Positions 17,804 through 25,568 of a DNA stretch of 64,000 nucleotides are shown here, piece by piece. Every line of letters starts with the position of its first letter. Within the stretch, counting starts at the first letter, position 1. The notes under the pieces were generated by a model. The model was not told the DNA's origin, ran no database searches, and saw only the letters and a list, made by a program, of their open reading frames with translations. Made by a program: the position numbers and the translations under genes. The DNA comes from JANQIO01 sp965229625. GTDB taxonomy: Bacteria; Pseudomonadota; Gammaproteobacteria; Pseudomonadales; Halieaceae. The stretch is taken from the NCBI GenBank assembly GCA_965229625.1, contig CBDDJJ010000001.1:1922001-1986000 (forward strand), written 5' to 3'.

Positions 17804-18791
17804 CGCACTTTCATCCATGGTGAACACGGGCGTCGCCACCCTCGGTGCAATCGAGGCGGCGTCGCAGCGTACACTGGTGGTGCTGGGCACCGCGCGTGGC
17901 GGCACGTCCGCCGTAGCCGGTGCCCTGGACCGGCTCGGTGTGTTTACCGGCGCTCTCTCCGCCGGCCCCGTGTTCGAGGACGTCAACCTGGCCAATGCGA
18001 TCGAGAACGGCGGTGAGCGGGAGATTCGTAGCGTGATCGAAGACTACGACTCGGCGCACCCGGTCTGGGCCTTCAAGCGCCCCCGGCTGCTGTACCATGT
18101 GCAGGACGTGCACACCCTGTTTCGCAAGCCTGTTTATATCGTTGTGTTTCGCGACGTGTTCGCCGCAGCGCAGCGCACCCGAATCTCCGGCGGCGTGGAT
18201 ATTTTCCGCACCATGGACAAACTACTGGCCGACAACGAGCGCATTATCGATTTTCTAGAAACGGCCCGGCCCTGCGCGCTGCTGGTGTCCTACGAAAAGC
18301 TGATGGCTAGCCCGGCGCTGCTGGTCGATGCGCTGATCGAGCTGCTGCCCGGAAAAGTCGAAGACGGGGCGCGCCAGGCCGCCATCGACTTCATCCGCCC
18401 TGCGCCTGAAGACTACCTGGACGCCACGCGCACCACCAAGGCGTCCGGTGCCATTACCGGCATCGACCACGACCGCGTCCAGGGTTGGGCGCGCTACAAC
18501 TTCCCGCTGAAGCCGGCCGCTGCCCTGGAGCTCTCCGTCAACGGCAAGGTGGTGGCGACGACGGTGGCAGACCGGTCTTTCGAGACGCTGGCGCCCTGCC
18601 CCCAGCAGCCCGCCGACCTGTCAGCCGAGCTGTCCGCCGAGCCTGCCGCCGGTACCGAGTGCGGGTTCTGTTTCAACCTGGCGCCGGCCAGCCTGACCGC
18701 TGGTGACAGTGTGTCCGTGAAAGCCAGTGAAGACATTACGCCACTGCCGTGCTGCCCGATACAGGTAGAACTGCCGGAGCCTGCGCCATGA
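17796..18791 (+). CDS. sulfotransferase-like protein with C-terminal GWA module (copy 2)
   Basis: A 331-residue tandem paralogue of the preceding gene, starting at GTG 17796 inside its 3' end. The P-loop is GTARGGTSA (31-39), the 3'-phosphate segment VVFRDVFAAAQRTR, then LLVSYEKLMASP. The C-terminal GWA module (about 217-331) has VQGWARY and VNGKV, but its DRYREDL-type strand is degenerate and an Ala/Pro/Glu-rich insert interrupts it. Divergence from copy 1 suggests a different sulfation site rather than a recent duplication. Its stop overlaps the next start by 4 bp (ATGA). Confidence 0.72.
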   Translation: MADALSSMVNTGVATLGAIEAASQRTLVVLGTARGGTSAVAGALDRLGVFTGALSAGPVFEDVNLANAIENGGEREIRSVIEDYDSAHPVWAFKRPRLLYHVQDVHTLFRKPVYIVVFRDVFAAAQRTRISGGVDIFRTMDKLLADNERIIDFLETARPCALLVSYEKLMASPALLVDALIELLPGKVEDGARQAAIDFIRPAPEDYLDATRTTKASGAITGIDHDRVQGWARYNFPLKPAAALELSVNGKVVATTVADRSFETLAPCPQQPADLSAELSAEPAAGTECGFCFNLAPASLTAGDSVSVKASEDITPLPCCPIQVELPEPAP

Positions 18792-21700
18792 CGGACAACC
18801 GCCTGAAGTACCAGCGCGAAATCAGCGCCGGCGCCGAGGATTCCCTGTCGAAACTGGCAGACAGGATCCCCGAGGCTGCCACGGTCATGGACCTGGGTGT
18901 CGGCAGCGGCGAGCTGGGCGCCTACCTGGTGCGGGAAAAGCAGTGCACGGTGGACGGCATAGAGATGTCGGCCGAGCATATCGCCCGGGCTGCTCCACAC
19001 TATCGCCAGTTGTGCGAGGCCAACCTGGAGGACGACGACGCCCTGTCGACGTTCGAAGCGGGAAGCTACGACCGCGTGGTGTTCGCCGATGTGCTGGAAC
19101 ACGTGCGCGATCGCGAGGGTGTACTCAGCCGCGCCGCAGCCCTGCTAAAACCCGACGGCGAGATGCTGCTGTCCGTACCCAACGTCGGCTACGCCGGTGT
19201 GGTCCTTGACCTGCTGGAGGGCAGGTTCGACTATCGCGACGAGGGCATCCTCGACGACACCCATCTGCGTTTCTATACCCGCGACTCCCTGTGCGGCTTC
19301 CTGGAATCCATGGGTTTCCAGGTGGCTGAGGTCGATGTAGTCACCCGCCCGTTACACCTCACGGAGTTCAGCCAGTTTGCGCCGGAACTGTTACCGGCGT
19401 CGCTGGTGGAGGCCCTGTTGCAGCGCGAAGACGCGCTCGTCTACCAGTACATACTGCGCGTGCAGGCGGGGGACAATGCAGAAAGCAAGACGGATTCCGA
19501 CCCCAGCGATCGGCTCGCGCACGATCCGAAGAAGGGCATCATCAACCGCTTTGAAACCCGGCTGTTCTGGATGGGTGATGGCGACCTGCAGCACGGGGAA
19601 CACAAGCTGCAGCGCCAGTGGGCCGCCCTGGACGCCGACGACAACCACCTGAGCTTTACCGTGGAAGATCCCGCGGGCATCGAAGTACTGCGCTACTTCC
19701 CCGCCGACCGCGCCGGGCTCGTACATCTGTCGCGCTTCGAAGTCAGCAGCCAGGGCGCGCGTGTCGACGTTTGCGAGAACGCGGGCCTGAAAGCTGCATT
19801 GACCCAGAGCATCGTCGCCTCACACGACGAGGCGGGCTACCGGCTGCTCTGCCAGGATGGCAACGCCTGGTTTGAGCTGCCCCTGCAGCCGTTGCTGGGC
19901 GGCGAGCCCCCTACACGCATCGAGGTGAAGATCGAGCAGAGCTGGCCCATGAGCCAGGACTACAGCAGCCTGCTCGACATATTCGCCGACAGCAATCGCC
20001 AGCTATCCGAGCTGGCGGACCAACTGGTGGAACAGCGGGCCCACCGACGCGGGCTGGCCGGCGAAATCGCCCTGCTCAAGGATGCCCTGGAAAAACGTGA
20101 AGCCGAGATCGCCGAGCTGCGCGAATCAGGCAAGAATGCCAGCCCCCTTGTGCGGGCGTCTCGAACGGCTCGCAGGCTGCTCCGGCTATCGCGCGCTCAA
20201 GTCCCGTGGGCCACACCGCTGACCCTTGATGCCGTTACCAACGGTGAACGCGGTGAAGGCGACTGGCTTACCATGGTCGGCGACAGCGGCCATCTCTACT
20301 TCCCGGTACCCGCTGAGCTGGCAGGCGAAACCGTGTACTTCAATATTCACTTCCAGAGCGACGCGAAGCTGTGGGGTCCGAAGCTGTATGAAGTCATCGA
20401 CGGCGACCTGCAGGAGGTCAAGGCACCGGTGCATGAAGACCGCGGCGGTGAGGACATCTTCGGCACGCTCAAGCTGCCCGAGGACCTGCAGGGGCTGGTG
20501 CTGGCGCCCAGTCGGCTCGATTGCCGCCTGCGCATCAACAGCTTCAAGCTGCGCCGGCTGGGCGGCCTGCTGCAGGGATTGGAAGATTACTGGCACTGGG
20601 CCTGGTTCTACCGCTGCTTCGGTCCAGCCTGGGTGTGGGAGCGCGCCAGGGAAGACATTGCCATCGCCTTTGAGAACTTTCCACGCCTGGGCGCGCAACG
20701 GGAGTACCGGCACTGGTGGGAGAAGTTTGGTCGCACACCGCAGTCGACCCTCGATGCACAGCGCCACTCAGCGGAAGCCCTGGCGTCGCCAATGCTGATC
20801 TCGGTGGTCATGCCGACCTACAACACACCGCCGGCGCTGCTGGAGAAAGCGGTGCACTCGGTACTGGCGCAAAGCTACCCGCACTGGCAGCTCTGCATCG
20901 CCGACGACTGTTCCACCAGCGAGGAAACGCGAGCCAGGCTCTCGGCGCTGTCGGAGCGGGATGAACGCATTTGCGTGCACTGGCGTAAGACCAACGGCCA
21001 CATCAGCGCCGCCACCAACGACGCCCTGGCGCTGGCAGAGGGTGACTACATTGCCTTCATGGACCACGACGACGAGCTGACCCCGGACGCGCTGTATACT
21101 GTACACCAGGCGCTACAGCGCGACCCTGCCCTGCGCCTGCTGTACTCCGACGAGGACATCATCGAAGCAGACGGCACCCCGATTCGCCCTCACTTCAAAC
21201 CCGACTGGAACCCGGACTACCTGGCGTCCATCAATTATTTCTGCCACCTGGTGGTGATAGAGCGCTCGCTCGTAACGGCGCTGGGCGGCCTGCGAGAAGG
21301 CTTCGAAGGCGCCCAGGACTACGACCTGGTACTGCGTGCCAGCGCGGCGCTCGCGCCGGAAGAGATCCACCATATCCCCCAGGTGCTCTACCACTGGCGG
21401 GCGGTGGAAGGCTCCACCGCCGACGACATCGAGCACAAGGACTACGCGGTGGACGCCGGACGCCGGGCCCTGCAGGATCATATAGAACGCAACGGCCTGG
21501 ACGCCGAGGTCGAGCTGTCGGAGCTGGGCATGGCCTACCGGGTCAGGCACCGCCTGCCGGAGCCCGCCCCCAGTGTGGATATACTGATGCCGACACGCGA
21601 TTCACTGGCGGTATTGTCGCACTGCGTCCGCAGTGTGCTGGAGCGCACCGACTACCCGAACTATCGCCTGACCATCATCGACAATGGCAGCCGCGACCCG

Positions 21701-22408
21701 GCCTGCATTGACTACCTGCGGACCCTTGAGAGCGACGGCCGGATTCGGGTATTGCACTACGACAAGGCGTTCAACTTTTCCGCCATCATCAACTTTGGCG
21801 CCGCCCAGTCGGACGCCGACGTGCTGTTGCTGATGAACAACGATATGGAAGTCATCAACAGCGACTGGCTTACCGAGCTTACGAGCCAGGCCATACGTAA
21901 GGATATCGGCGCGGTGGGCGCCAAGCTGTTTTTCGCCAGCGACTATATCCAGCACGCCGGTGTGGTGCTCGGGGTGGGCCCGGACGCGGTCGCCGGTCAT
22001 GCCTTTCGCGGTTTTTACAAGCACGAGACCGGCCACATGGGCCGCTTGCGATTGATCCAGAACTACAGCGCCGTGACGGCGGCCTGCCTGGCTGTCAGGC
22101 GCGAGCACTTCGATGCGGTGGGCGGCATGGACGAGGACAACCTGGCGGTAGCCTTCAACGACGTGGATTTTTGCATCAAGCTACTGGACGCCGGCTATCG
22201 CAACCTGTGGACGCCCTATGCCCAGCTGTTCCATTTCGAGTCGTTCTCCCGCGGCCGGGAGACCGGCGAAAAACGCCTGCGCTTCGAGCGCGAACGCGAC
22301 TTCATGCAACAGAAGTGGGGAAAACGCCTGCGCGAAGACCCCGCCTACAACCCCAACCTGACCCTGGCCTACGAGAGCTTTGACCTGGGCTGGCCGCCCC
22401 GGCGTTGA
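18788..22408 (+). CDS. methyltransferase / coiled-coil / double GT2 glycosyltransferase fusion
   Basis: A 1206-residue multidomain enzyme from ATG 18788. Residues about 15-200 are a class I methyltransferase (VMDLGVGSGELG near 33-44, RVVFADVLEHVRD). Residues about 245-390 are beta-rich and of unknown fold. About 392-447 are heptad-like, probably coiled coil. About 490-600 are a second beta-rich domain. Residues 669 to about 905 are a GT2 domain (VVMPTYNTP; MDHDDE near 758-763), and 929 to about 1190 a second GT2 (ILMPTRDS; LMNNDME). Tandem-GT2 proteins of this kind extend bacterial surface glycans; the methyltransferase-plus-coil part recalls chain terminators that set glycan length. It ends exactly where the convergent next gene ends. 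Confidence 0.85.
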   Translation: MTDNRLKYQREISAGAEDSLSKLADRIPEAATVMDLGVGSGELGAYLVREKQCTVDGIEMSAEHIARAAPHYRQLCEANLEDDDALSTFEAGSYDRVVFADVLEHVRDREGVLSRAAALLKPDGEMLLSVPNVGYAGVVLDLLEGRFDYRDEGILDDTHLRFYTRDSLCGFLESMGFQVAEVDVVTRPLHLTEFSQFAPELLPASLVEALLQREDALVYQYILRVQAGDNAESKTDSDPSDRLAHDPKKGIINRFETRLFWMGDGDLQHGEHKLQRQWAALDADDNHLSFTVEDPAGIEVLRYFPADRAGLVHLSRFEVSSQGARVDVCENAGLKAALTQSIVASHDEAGYRLLCQDGNAWFELPLQPLLGGEPPTRIEVKIEQSWPMSQDYSSLLDIFADSNRQLSELADQLVEQRAHRRGLAGEIALLKDALEKREAEIAELRESGKNASPLVRASRTARRLLRLSRAQVPWATPLTLDAVTNGERGEGDWLTMVGDSGHLYFPVPAELAGETVYFNIHFQSDAKLWGPKLYEVIDGDLQEVKAPVHEDRGGEDIFGTLKLPEDLQGLVLAPSRLDCRLRINSFKLRRLGGLLQGLEDYWHWAWFYRCFGPAWVWERAREDIAIAFENFPRLGAQREYRHWWEKFGRTPQSTLDAQRHSAEALASPMLISVVMPTYNTPPALLEKAVHSVLAQSYPHWQLCIADDCSTSEETRARLSALSERDERICVHWRKTNGHISAATNDALALAEGDYIAFMDHDDELTPDALYTVHQALQRDPALRLLYSDEDIIEADGTPIRPHFKPDWNPDYLASINYFCHLVVIERSLVTALGGLREGFEGAQDYDLVLRASAALAPEEIHHIPQVLYHWRAVEGSTADDIEHKDYAVDAGRRALQDHIERNGLDAEVELSELGMAYRVRHRLPEPAPSVDILMPTRDSLAVLSHCVRSVLERTDYPNYRLTIIDNGSRDPACIDYLRTLESDGRIRVLHYDKAFNFSAIINFGAAQSDADVLLLMNNDMEVINSDWLTELTSQAIRKDIGAVGAKLFFASDYIQHAGVVLGVGPDAVAGHAFRGFYKHETGHMGRLRLIQNYSAVTAACLAVRREHFDAVGGMDEDNLAVAFNDVDFCIKLLDAGYRNLWTPYAQLFHFESFSRGRETGEKRLRFERERDFMQQKWGKRLREDPAYNPNLTLAYESFDLGWPPRR

Positions 22409-23260
22409 TCAGGCCGGCAACCGGCCGAGAATCGCATTCCAGTCGTTGGCCAGCGGCGGCAGCAGCTCGTCACGGCGGCTCTCCAGCTCGCTGTACTCGA
22501 GCGCCATGAACTCTGCAACGATCTCGTCGAAACGTTCTTCCAGCACCCTGGAACCGGCATCGAGGCCGGTGACCATGCCCAGCCCCGACGGCAGGGAGGG
22601 AATCACACCGACCTTAAGGTCCGGGCGATACTTGATCAACAAGGGGATCATGCGCCACACGTCACCGGCCCAGTAGGCCATGACGCGATCGCGGGCGGCA
22701 CTCAACTCGGTGGGCGGGTAGCAGTCGTGAATCATCACCACGGTGCCGGGGTGAGCGTACTTCTCGAGGTTGATGAAGTCTTTCAAGGCCTGTTCAAACA
22801 GGTGCAGGCCGTCAATAAACGCCAGGTCCAGACGCTCCACGCCCAGTTCTTCAAACAGGTGGTAGCGGGCGAAGAAATCGTCGCTGGTCACCGGGTAGAG
22901 GCGCGCCCGGGCGGCGATGGTGGCCGTCACCCGCGGGCAGGGGTCGATGCCGACGCAGCGCGTGTCCGCTTCGGCCAGCGCCATGGACGCGCCGGTAGCC
23001 ACGCCGATCTCTGCATAACCGGCGGGTTTCAGGTGCCGGTGCAGGCGCGACAGGATGGCCGCGTAATTGTCACCGGGCATCATCACCTTCGCCATCAGCA
23101 TATGGGCCTGGTTGTAAGCACCGTTGAGCGCAAACATGGCCTCGCAGGCAGCCCGGGCACCCGACCGGTCGCCCTGCTCCAGCAGTTCATTGACCTGGGC
23201 TGACAGGGCTTCCAGTTGCCCGTTCAGGTCGGCCTGGGGTGCGTTGCTTGTCGGCTGCAT
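22409..23260 (-). CDS. class I SAM methyltransferase-like protein (Methyltransf_24 type)
   Basis: A 283-residue protein from ATG 23260, with GGAA 7 nt upstream; the frame stays open upstream without family-like sequence. The first 70 residues are helical and TPR-like. The core has YAEIGVATGASMALA as SAM-binding loop, CVGIDPCP as acidic strand, and LDLAFIDGLHLFEQALKD plus VVMIHDCYPP, typical of metal-dependent sugar or peptide methyltransferases. It is likely another tailoring enzyme of the polysaccharide locus. It is a lone minus-strand gene between two plus-strand blocks and abuts the stop of the giant fusion gene. Confidence 0.78.
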   Translation of the reverse strand: MQPTSNAPQADLNGQLEALSAQVNELLEQGDRSGARAACEAMFALNGAYNQAHMLMAKVMMPGDNYAAILSRLHRHLKPAGYAEIGVATGASMALAEADTRCVGIDPCPRVTATIAARARLYPVTSDDFFARYHLFEELGVERLDLAFIDGLHLFEQALKDFINLEKYAHPGTVVMIHDCYPPTELSAARDRVMAYWAGDVWRMIPLLIKYRPDLKVGVIPSLPSGLGMVTGLDAGSRVLEERFDEIVAEFMALEYSELESRRDELLPPLANDWNAILGRLPA

Positions 23261-23381
23261 GGGTGGTTCCGGTGTTGGCAAGGCGCCTATTCTCGCGTCC
23301 GGCTCCAGCGCGGTCAATCGCGGGGACAGTGGCAAACTGCACTGTTACCATGGCGGCTTTCAACCGTGCCGCAGGAACCGC

Positions 23382-24332
23382 GTGCCGCAATCGCCAGCAC
23401 ACATTACCGAACAAGCCGGGGCCGTCGTCCTGCTGGCCACCCACAACGGCGCGCCGTGGCTGGAAGCGCAGCTGGATTCCCTGCTGTCGCAGGATGCCGG
23501 CCAGCTGCATATCGTGGCGCGCGACGACGCCAGTACCGACACCACACCCGAGATCCTTGAAGCCTTCCGGACCCGTGCGCCGGCGAATTTCACCCTGCTG
23601 GACAACCCGGCCGGCACGGCGGCAGGCATCCATGCCAGCTTTGCCGCGCTCCTGAAGCATGCGCTCACTGAACGCAGCGAGCCCCACATCCTGTTCTGCG
23701 ACCAGGACGATCTCTGGTACCCGGACAAACTCTCTTCACTGCTGCCCCTGCTGCAGGCAGACCCCGGGCGACCGGCACTGGCGTATGCTGAAATGCGGGT
23801 GGTGGACGACCAGCAGCAGACCGTCGCAGATACCTTCAGCACCTTCCAGAACCTGTCACCGCAGGCACCGCTGGCGCGGCTGCTGGTGCAGAATCACGTC
23901 AGCGGCTGCGCCAGCCTGTTCAATCGTGCCGCGCTGGAACTTGCCTGCCCGCTGCCGGCGGCTGCACTGATGCACGACTGGTGGCTGGCGCTGGTGACCG
24001 CCTGCGTGGGCGAGCTGCAATACTACGAGCGCCCGCTGCAGGACTACCGCCAGCACGGGCGCAATGCCATCGGCGCCGAGGGCTATAGCGGCCGCTATCT
24101 CTGGCGTCGCGCCAGCGGCGATCACGGAACCGGGCTCGCCGCACTCTACCGGCAGGCGGCGACGCTCGAAACCCGGCTGCTGGAACGCGGGTTCCCGGTG
24201 CCCGCCGCACTCGCCAGCTTCCTGGCGACACGTGACATTACAGCTTTCGGGCGCTGGCGCGCGTTACGAGCCGCCGGCCACACCCGCAATGGCCTGCTGC
24301 GCAACCTGCCGCTGTGGCTGGGAATGGACTAG
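23382..24332 (+). CDS. family 2 glycosyltransferase
   Basis: A 316-residue GT-A enzyme starting at GTG 23382, chosen because AGGAAC lies 6 nt upstream and the frame before it is unrelated. The nucleotide-binding strand VVLLATHNGAPWL, ARDDASTD and the CDQDDLWYPDK metal-binding block are those of the rhamnosyltransferase-like GT2 group. VSGCASLFNR and MHDWWLAL complete the acceptor side. It marks the right end of the polysaccharide locus. The next gene, a transporter, follows after 5 bp and may be cotranscribed without functional link. Confidence 0.87.
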   Translation: MPQSPAHITEQAGAVVLLATHNGAPWLEAQLDSLLSQDAGQLHIVARDDASTDTTPEILEAFRTRAPANFTLLDNPAGTAAGIHASFAALLKHALTERSEPHILFCDQDDLWYPDKLSSLLPLLQADPGRPALAYAEMRVVDDQQQTVADTFSTFQNLSPQAPLARLLVQNHVSGCASLFNRAALELACPLPAAALMHDWWLALVTACVGELQYYERPLQDYRQHGRNAIGAEGYSGRYLWRRASGDHGTGLAALYRQAATLETRLLERGFPVPAALASFLATRDITAFGRWRALRAAGHTRNGLLRNLPLWLGMD

Positions 24333-24337
24333 ACCCT

Positions 24338-25552
24338 ATGCCATCCACCTCCAGATTTGGCCCCGGCATCCTGGTGACCGCGGCTTTCATCGGCCCGGGG
24401 ACGGTTACCACCGCCAGCATTGCCGGCGCAGAGTACGGTTTCGCTCTGCTCTGGGCGCTGCTGTTCTCGGTGTTCGCGACCGTGATACTGCAGGACATGG
24501 CGGCGCGGCTCGGCCTGGTGACGCGCCGTGGCCTGGCGGAGGCGTTGCGGGAGAACTTTGCCGGCAGCTGGCTGGGCGGTGCGGCGATCGCCCTGGTCGT
24601 CGCCGCCATCGGCTTTGGCAATGCAGCCTACGAGGCGGGCAATATCATCGGCGCCGCCATTGGCCTCGAGAGCATTCTGGCACTGCCGGTCAGCGCCTGG
24701 GCCGTGCTGGTGGGGGTACTGGCAGCGGCACTGCTGGCCTCCGGCACCTACGCCCTGATCGAGAGACTGCTGGTCGCCCTGGTGCTGTTGATGAGCCTGG
24801 TGTTCCTGGCCACCCTGGTGCAGGTGGGCCCCGACCTGGGCGCCATGCTGAGGGGCGCACTGGTCCCGCAGGTACCCACCGGTTCCCTGCTGACGGTGAT
24901 CGCCCTGGTGGGTACTACGGTCGTGCCCTACAACCTGTTCCTGCATGCCAGCGCGGTGCAGGAAAAGTGGTCCGCGGAGACCGATACCCGGCAGGCGCTG
25001 CGCGCGGCGCGAGTGGATACCGGCCTGTCTATCGGCCTCGGCGGCCTGATCACCCTGGCGGTCATGAGCACCTCGGCGGCGGCCTTCTTCGGTGGCGACG
25101 CCGAATTTTCCGCTGCCAGTATGGCGCGCCAGTTGGAGCCGCTGCTGGGTAGCGCCGCCCGCTACTTCTTCGCCGCGGGGCTGTTTTCCGCGGGCCTCAG
25201 CAGCGCGGTGACCGCGCCGCTGGCAGCGGCCTACGCCGTATGCGGTGTGTTGGGCTGGTCACAGGATTTGAAAAGCCCGCGCTTCCGGGCGGTGTGGATC
25301 ACCGTACTGGTTTGTGGCACGGGCTTCGCCGCCGTCGGCACCAAACCACTGCTGGCGATCCTGTTCGCCCAGGCCGCCAACGGGTTCCTGCTGCCCATCT
25401 GCGGGCTGTTCCTGCTGGTAGTTATGAATCGGAGTGACAGCCTCGGCGAGCACGTCAACAGCGCGCTGGTGAACGCCCTCGGCGGGCTGGTGGTGCTGGT
25501 GACGGTGGGCCTGGGAGCGCTGAAGATAGTGCGCGTATTTGGGTGGGTGTAG
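24338..25552 (+). CDS. Nramp-superfamily transporter with altered metal site
   Basis: A polytopic protein of 404 residues with the overall length and about 11 membrane segments of Nramp transporters. The two unwound-helix motifs that bind Mn/Fe in classical members are changed. Helix 1 has GPGT (19-22) where the canonical motif is DPGN; helix 6 has TTVVPYN (193-199) where it is AxxMPHN. All four canonical ligand positions (Asp, Asn, Ala, Met) therefore differ. It may carry another cation or solute, or work by a different coupling. Calling it a Mn or Fe importer would be unsafe. Confidence 0.82.
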   Translation: MPSTSRFGPGILVTAAFIGPGTVTTASIAGAEYGFALLWALLFSVFATVILQDMAARLGLVTRRGLAEALRENFAGSWLGGAAIALVVAAIGFGNAAYEAGNIIGAAIGLESILALPVSAWAVLVGVLAAALLASGTYALIERLLVALVLLMSLVFLATLVQVGPDLGAMLRGALVPQVPTGSLLTVIALVGTTVVPYNLFLHASAVQEKWSAETDTRQALRAARVDTGLSIGLGGLITLAVMSTSAAAFFGGDAEFSAASMARQLEPLLGSAARYFFAAGLFSAGLSSAVTAPLAAAYAVCGVLGWSQDLKSPRFRAVWITVLVCGTGFAAVGTKPLLAILFAQAANGFLLPICGLFLLVVMNRSDSLGEHVNSALVNALGGLVVLVTVGLGALKIVRVFGWV

Positions 25553-25568
25553 CGCCCGCCCGCGCGCA

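Noticed and set aside
24338..25552. Naming the gene mntH
   Set aside because: The metal-coordinating residues of MntH are not conserved, so the specific name would be misleading.
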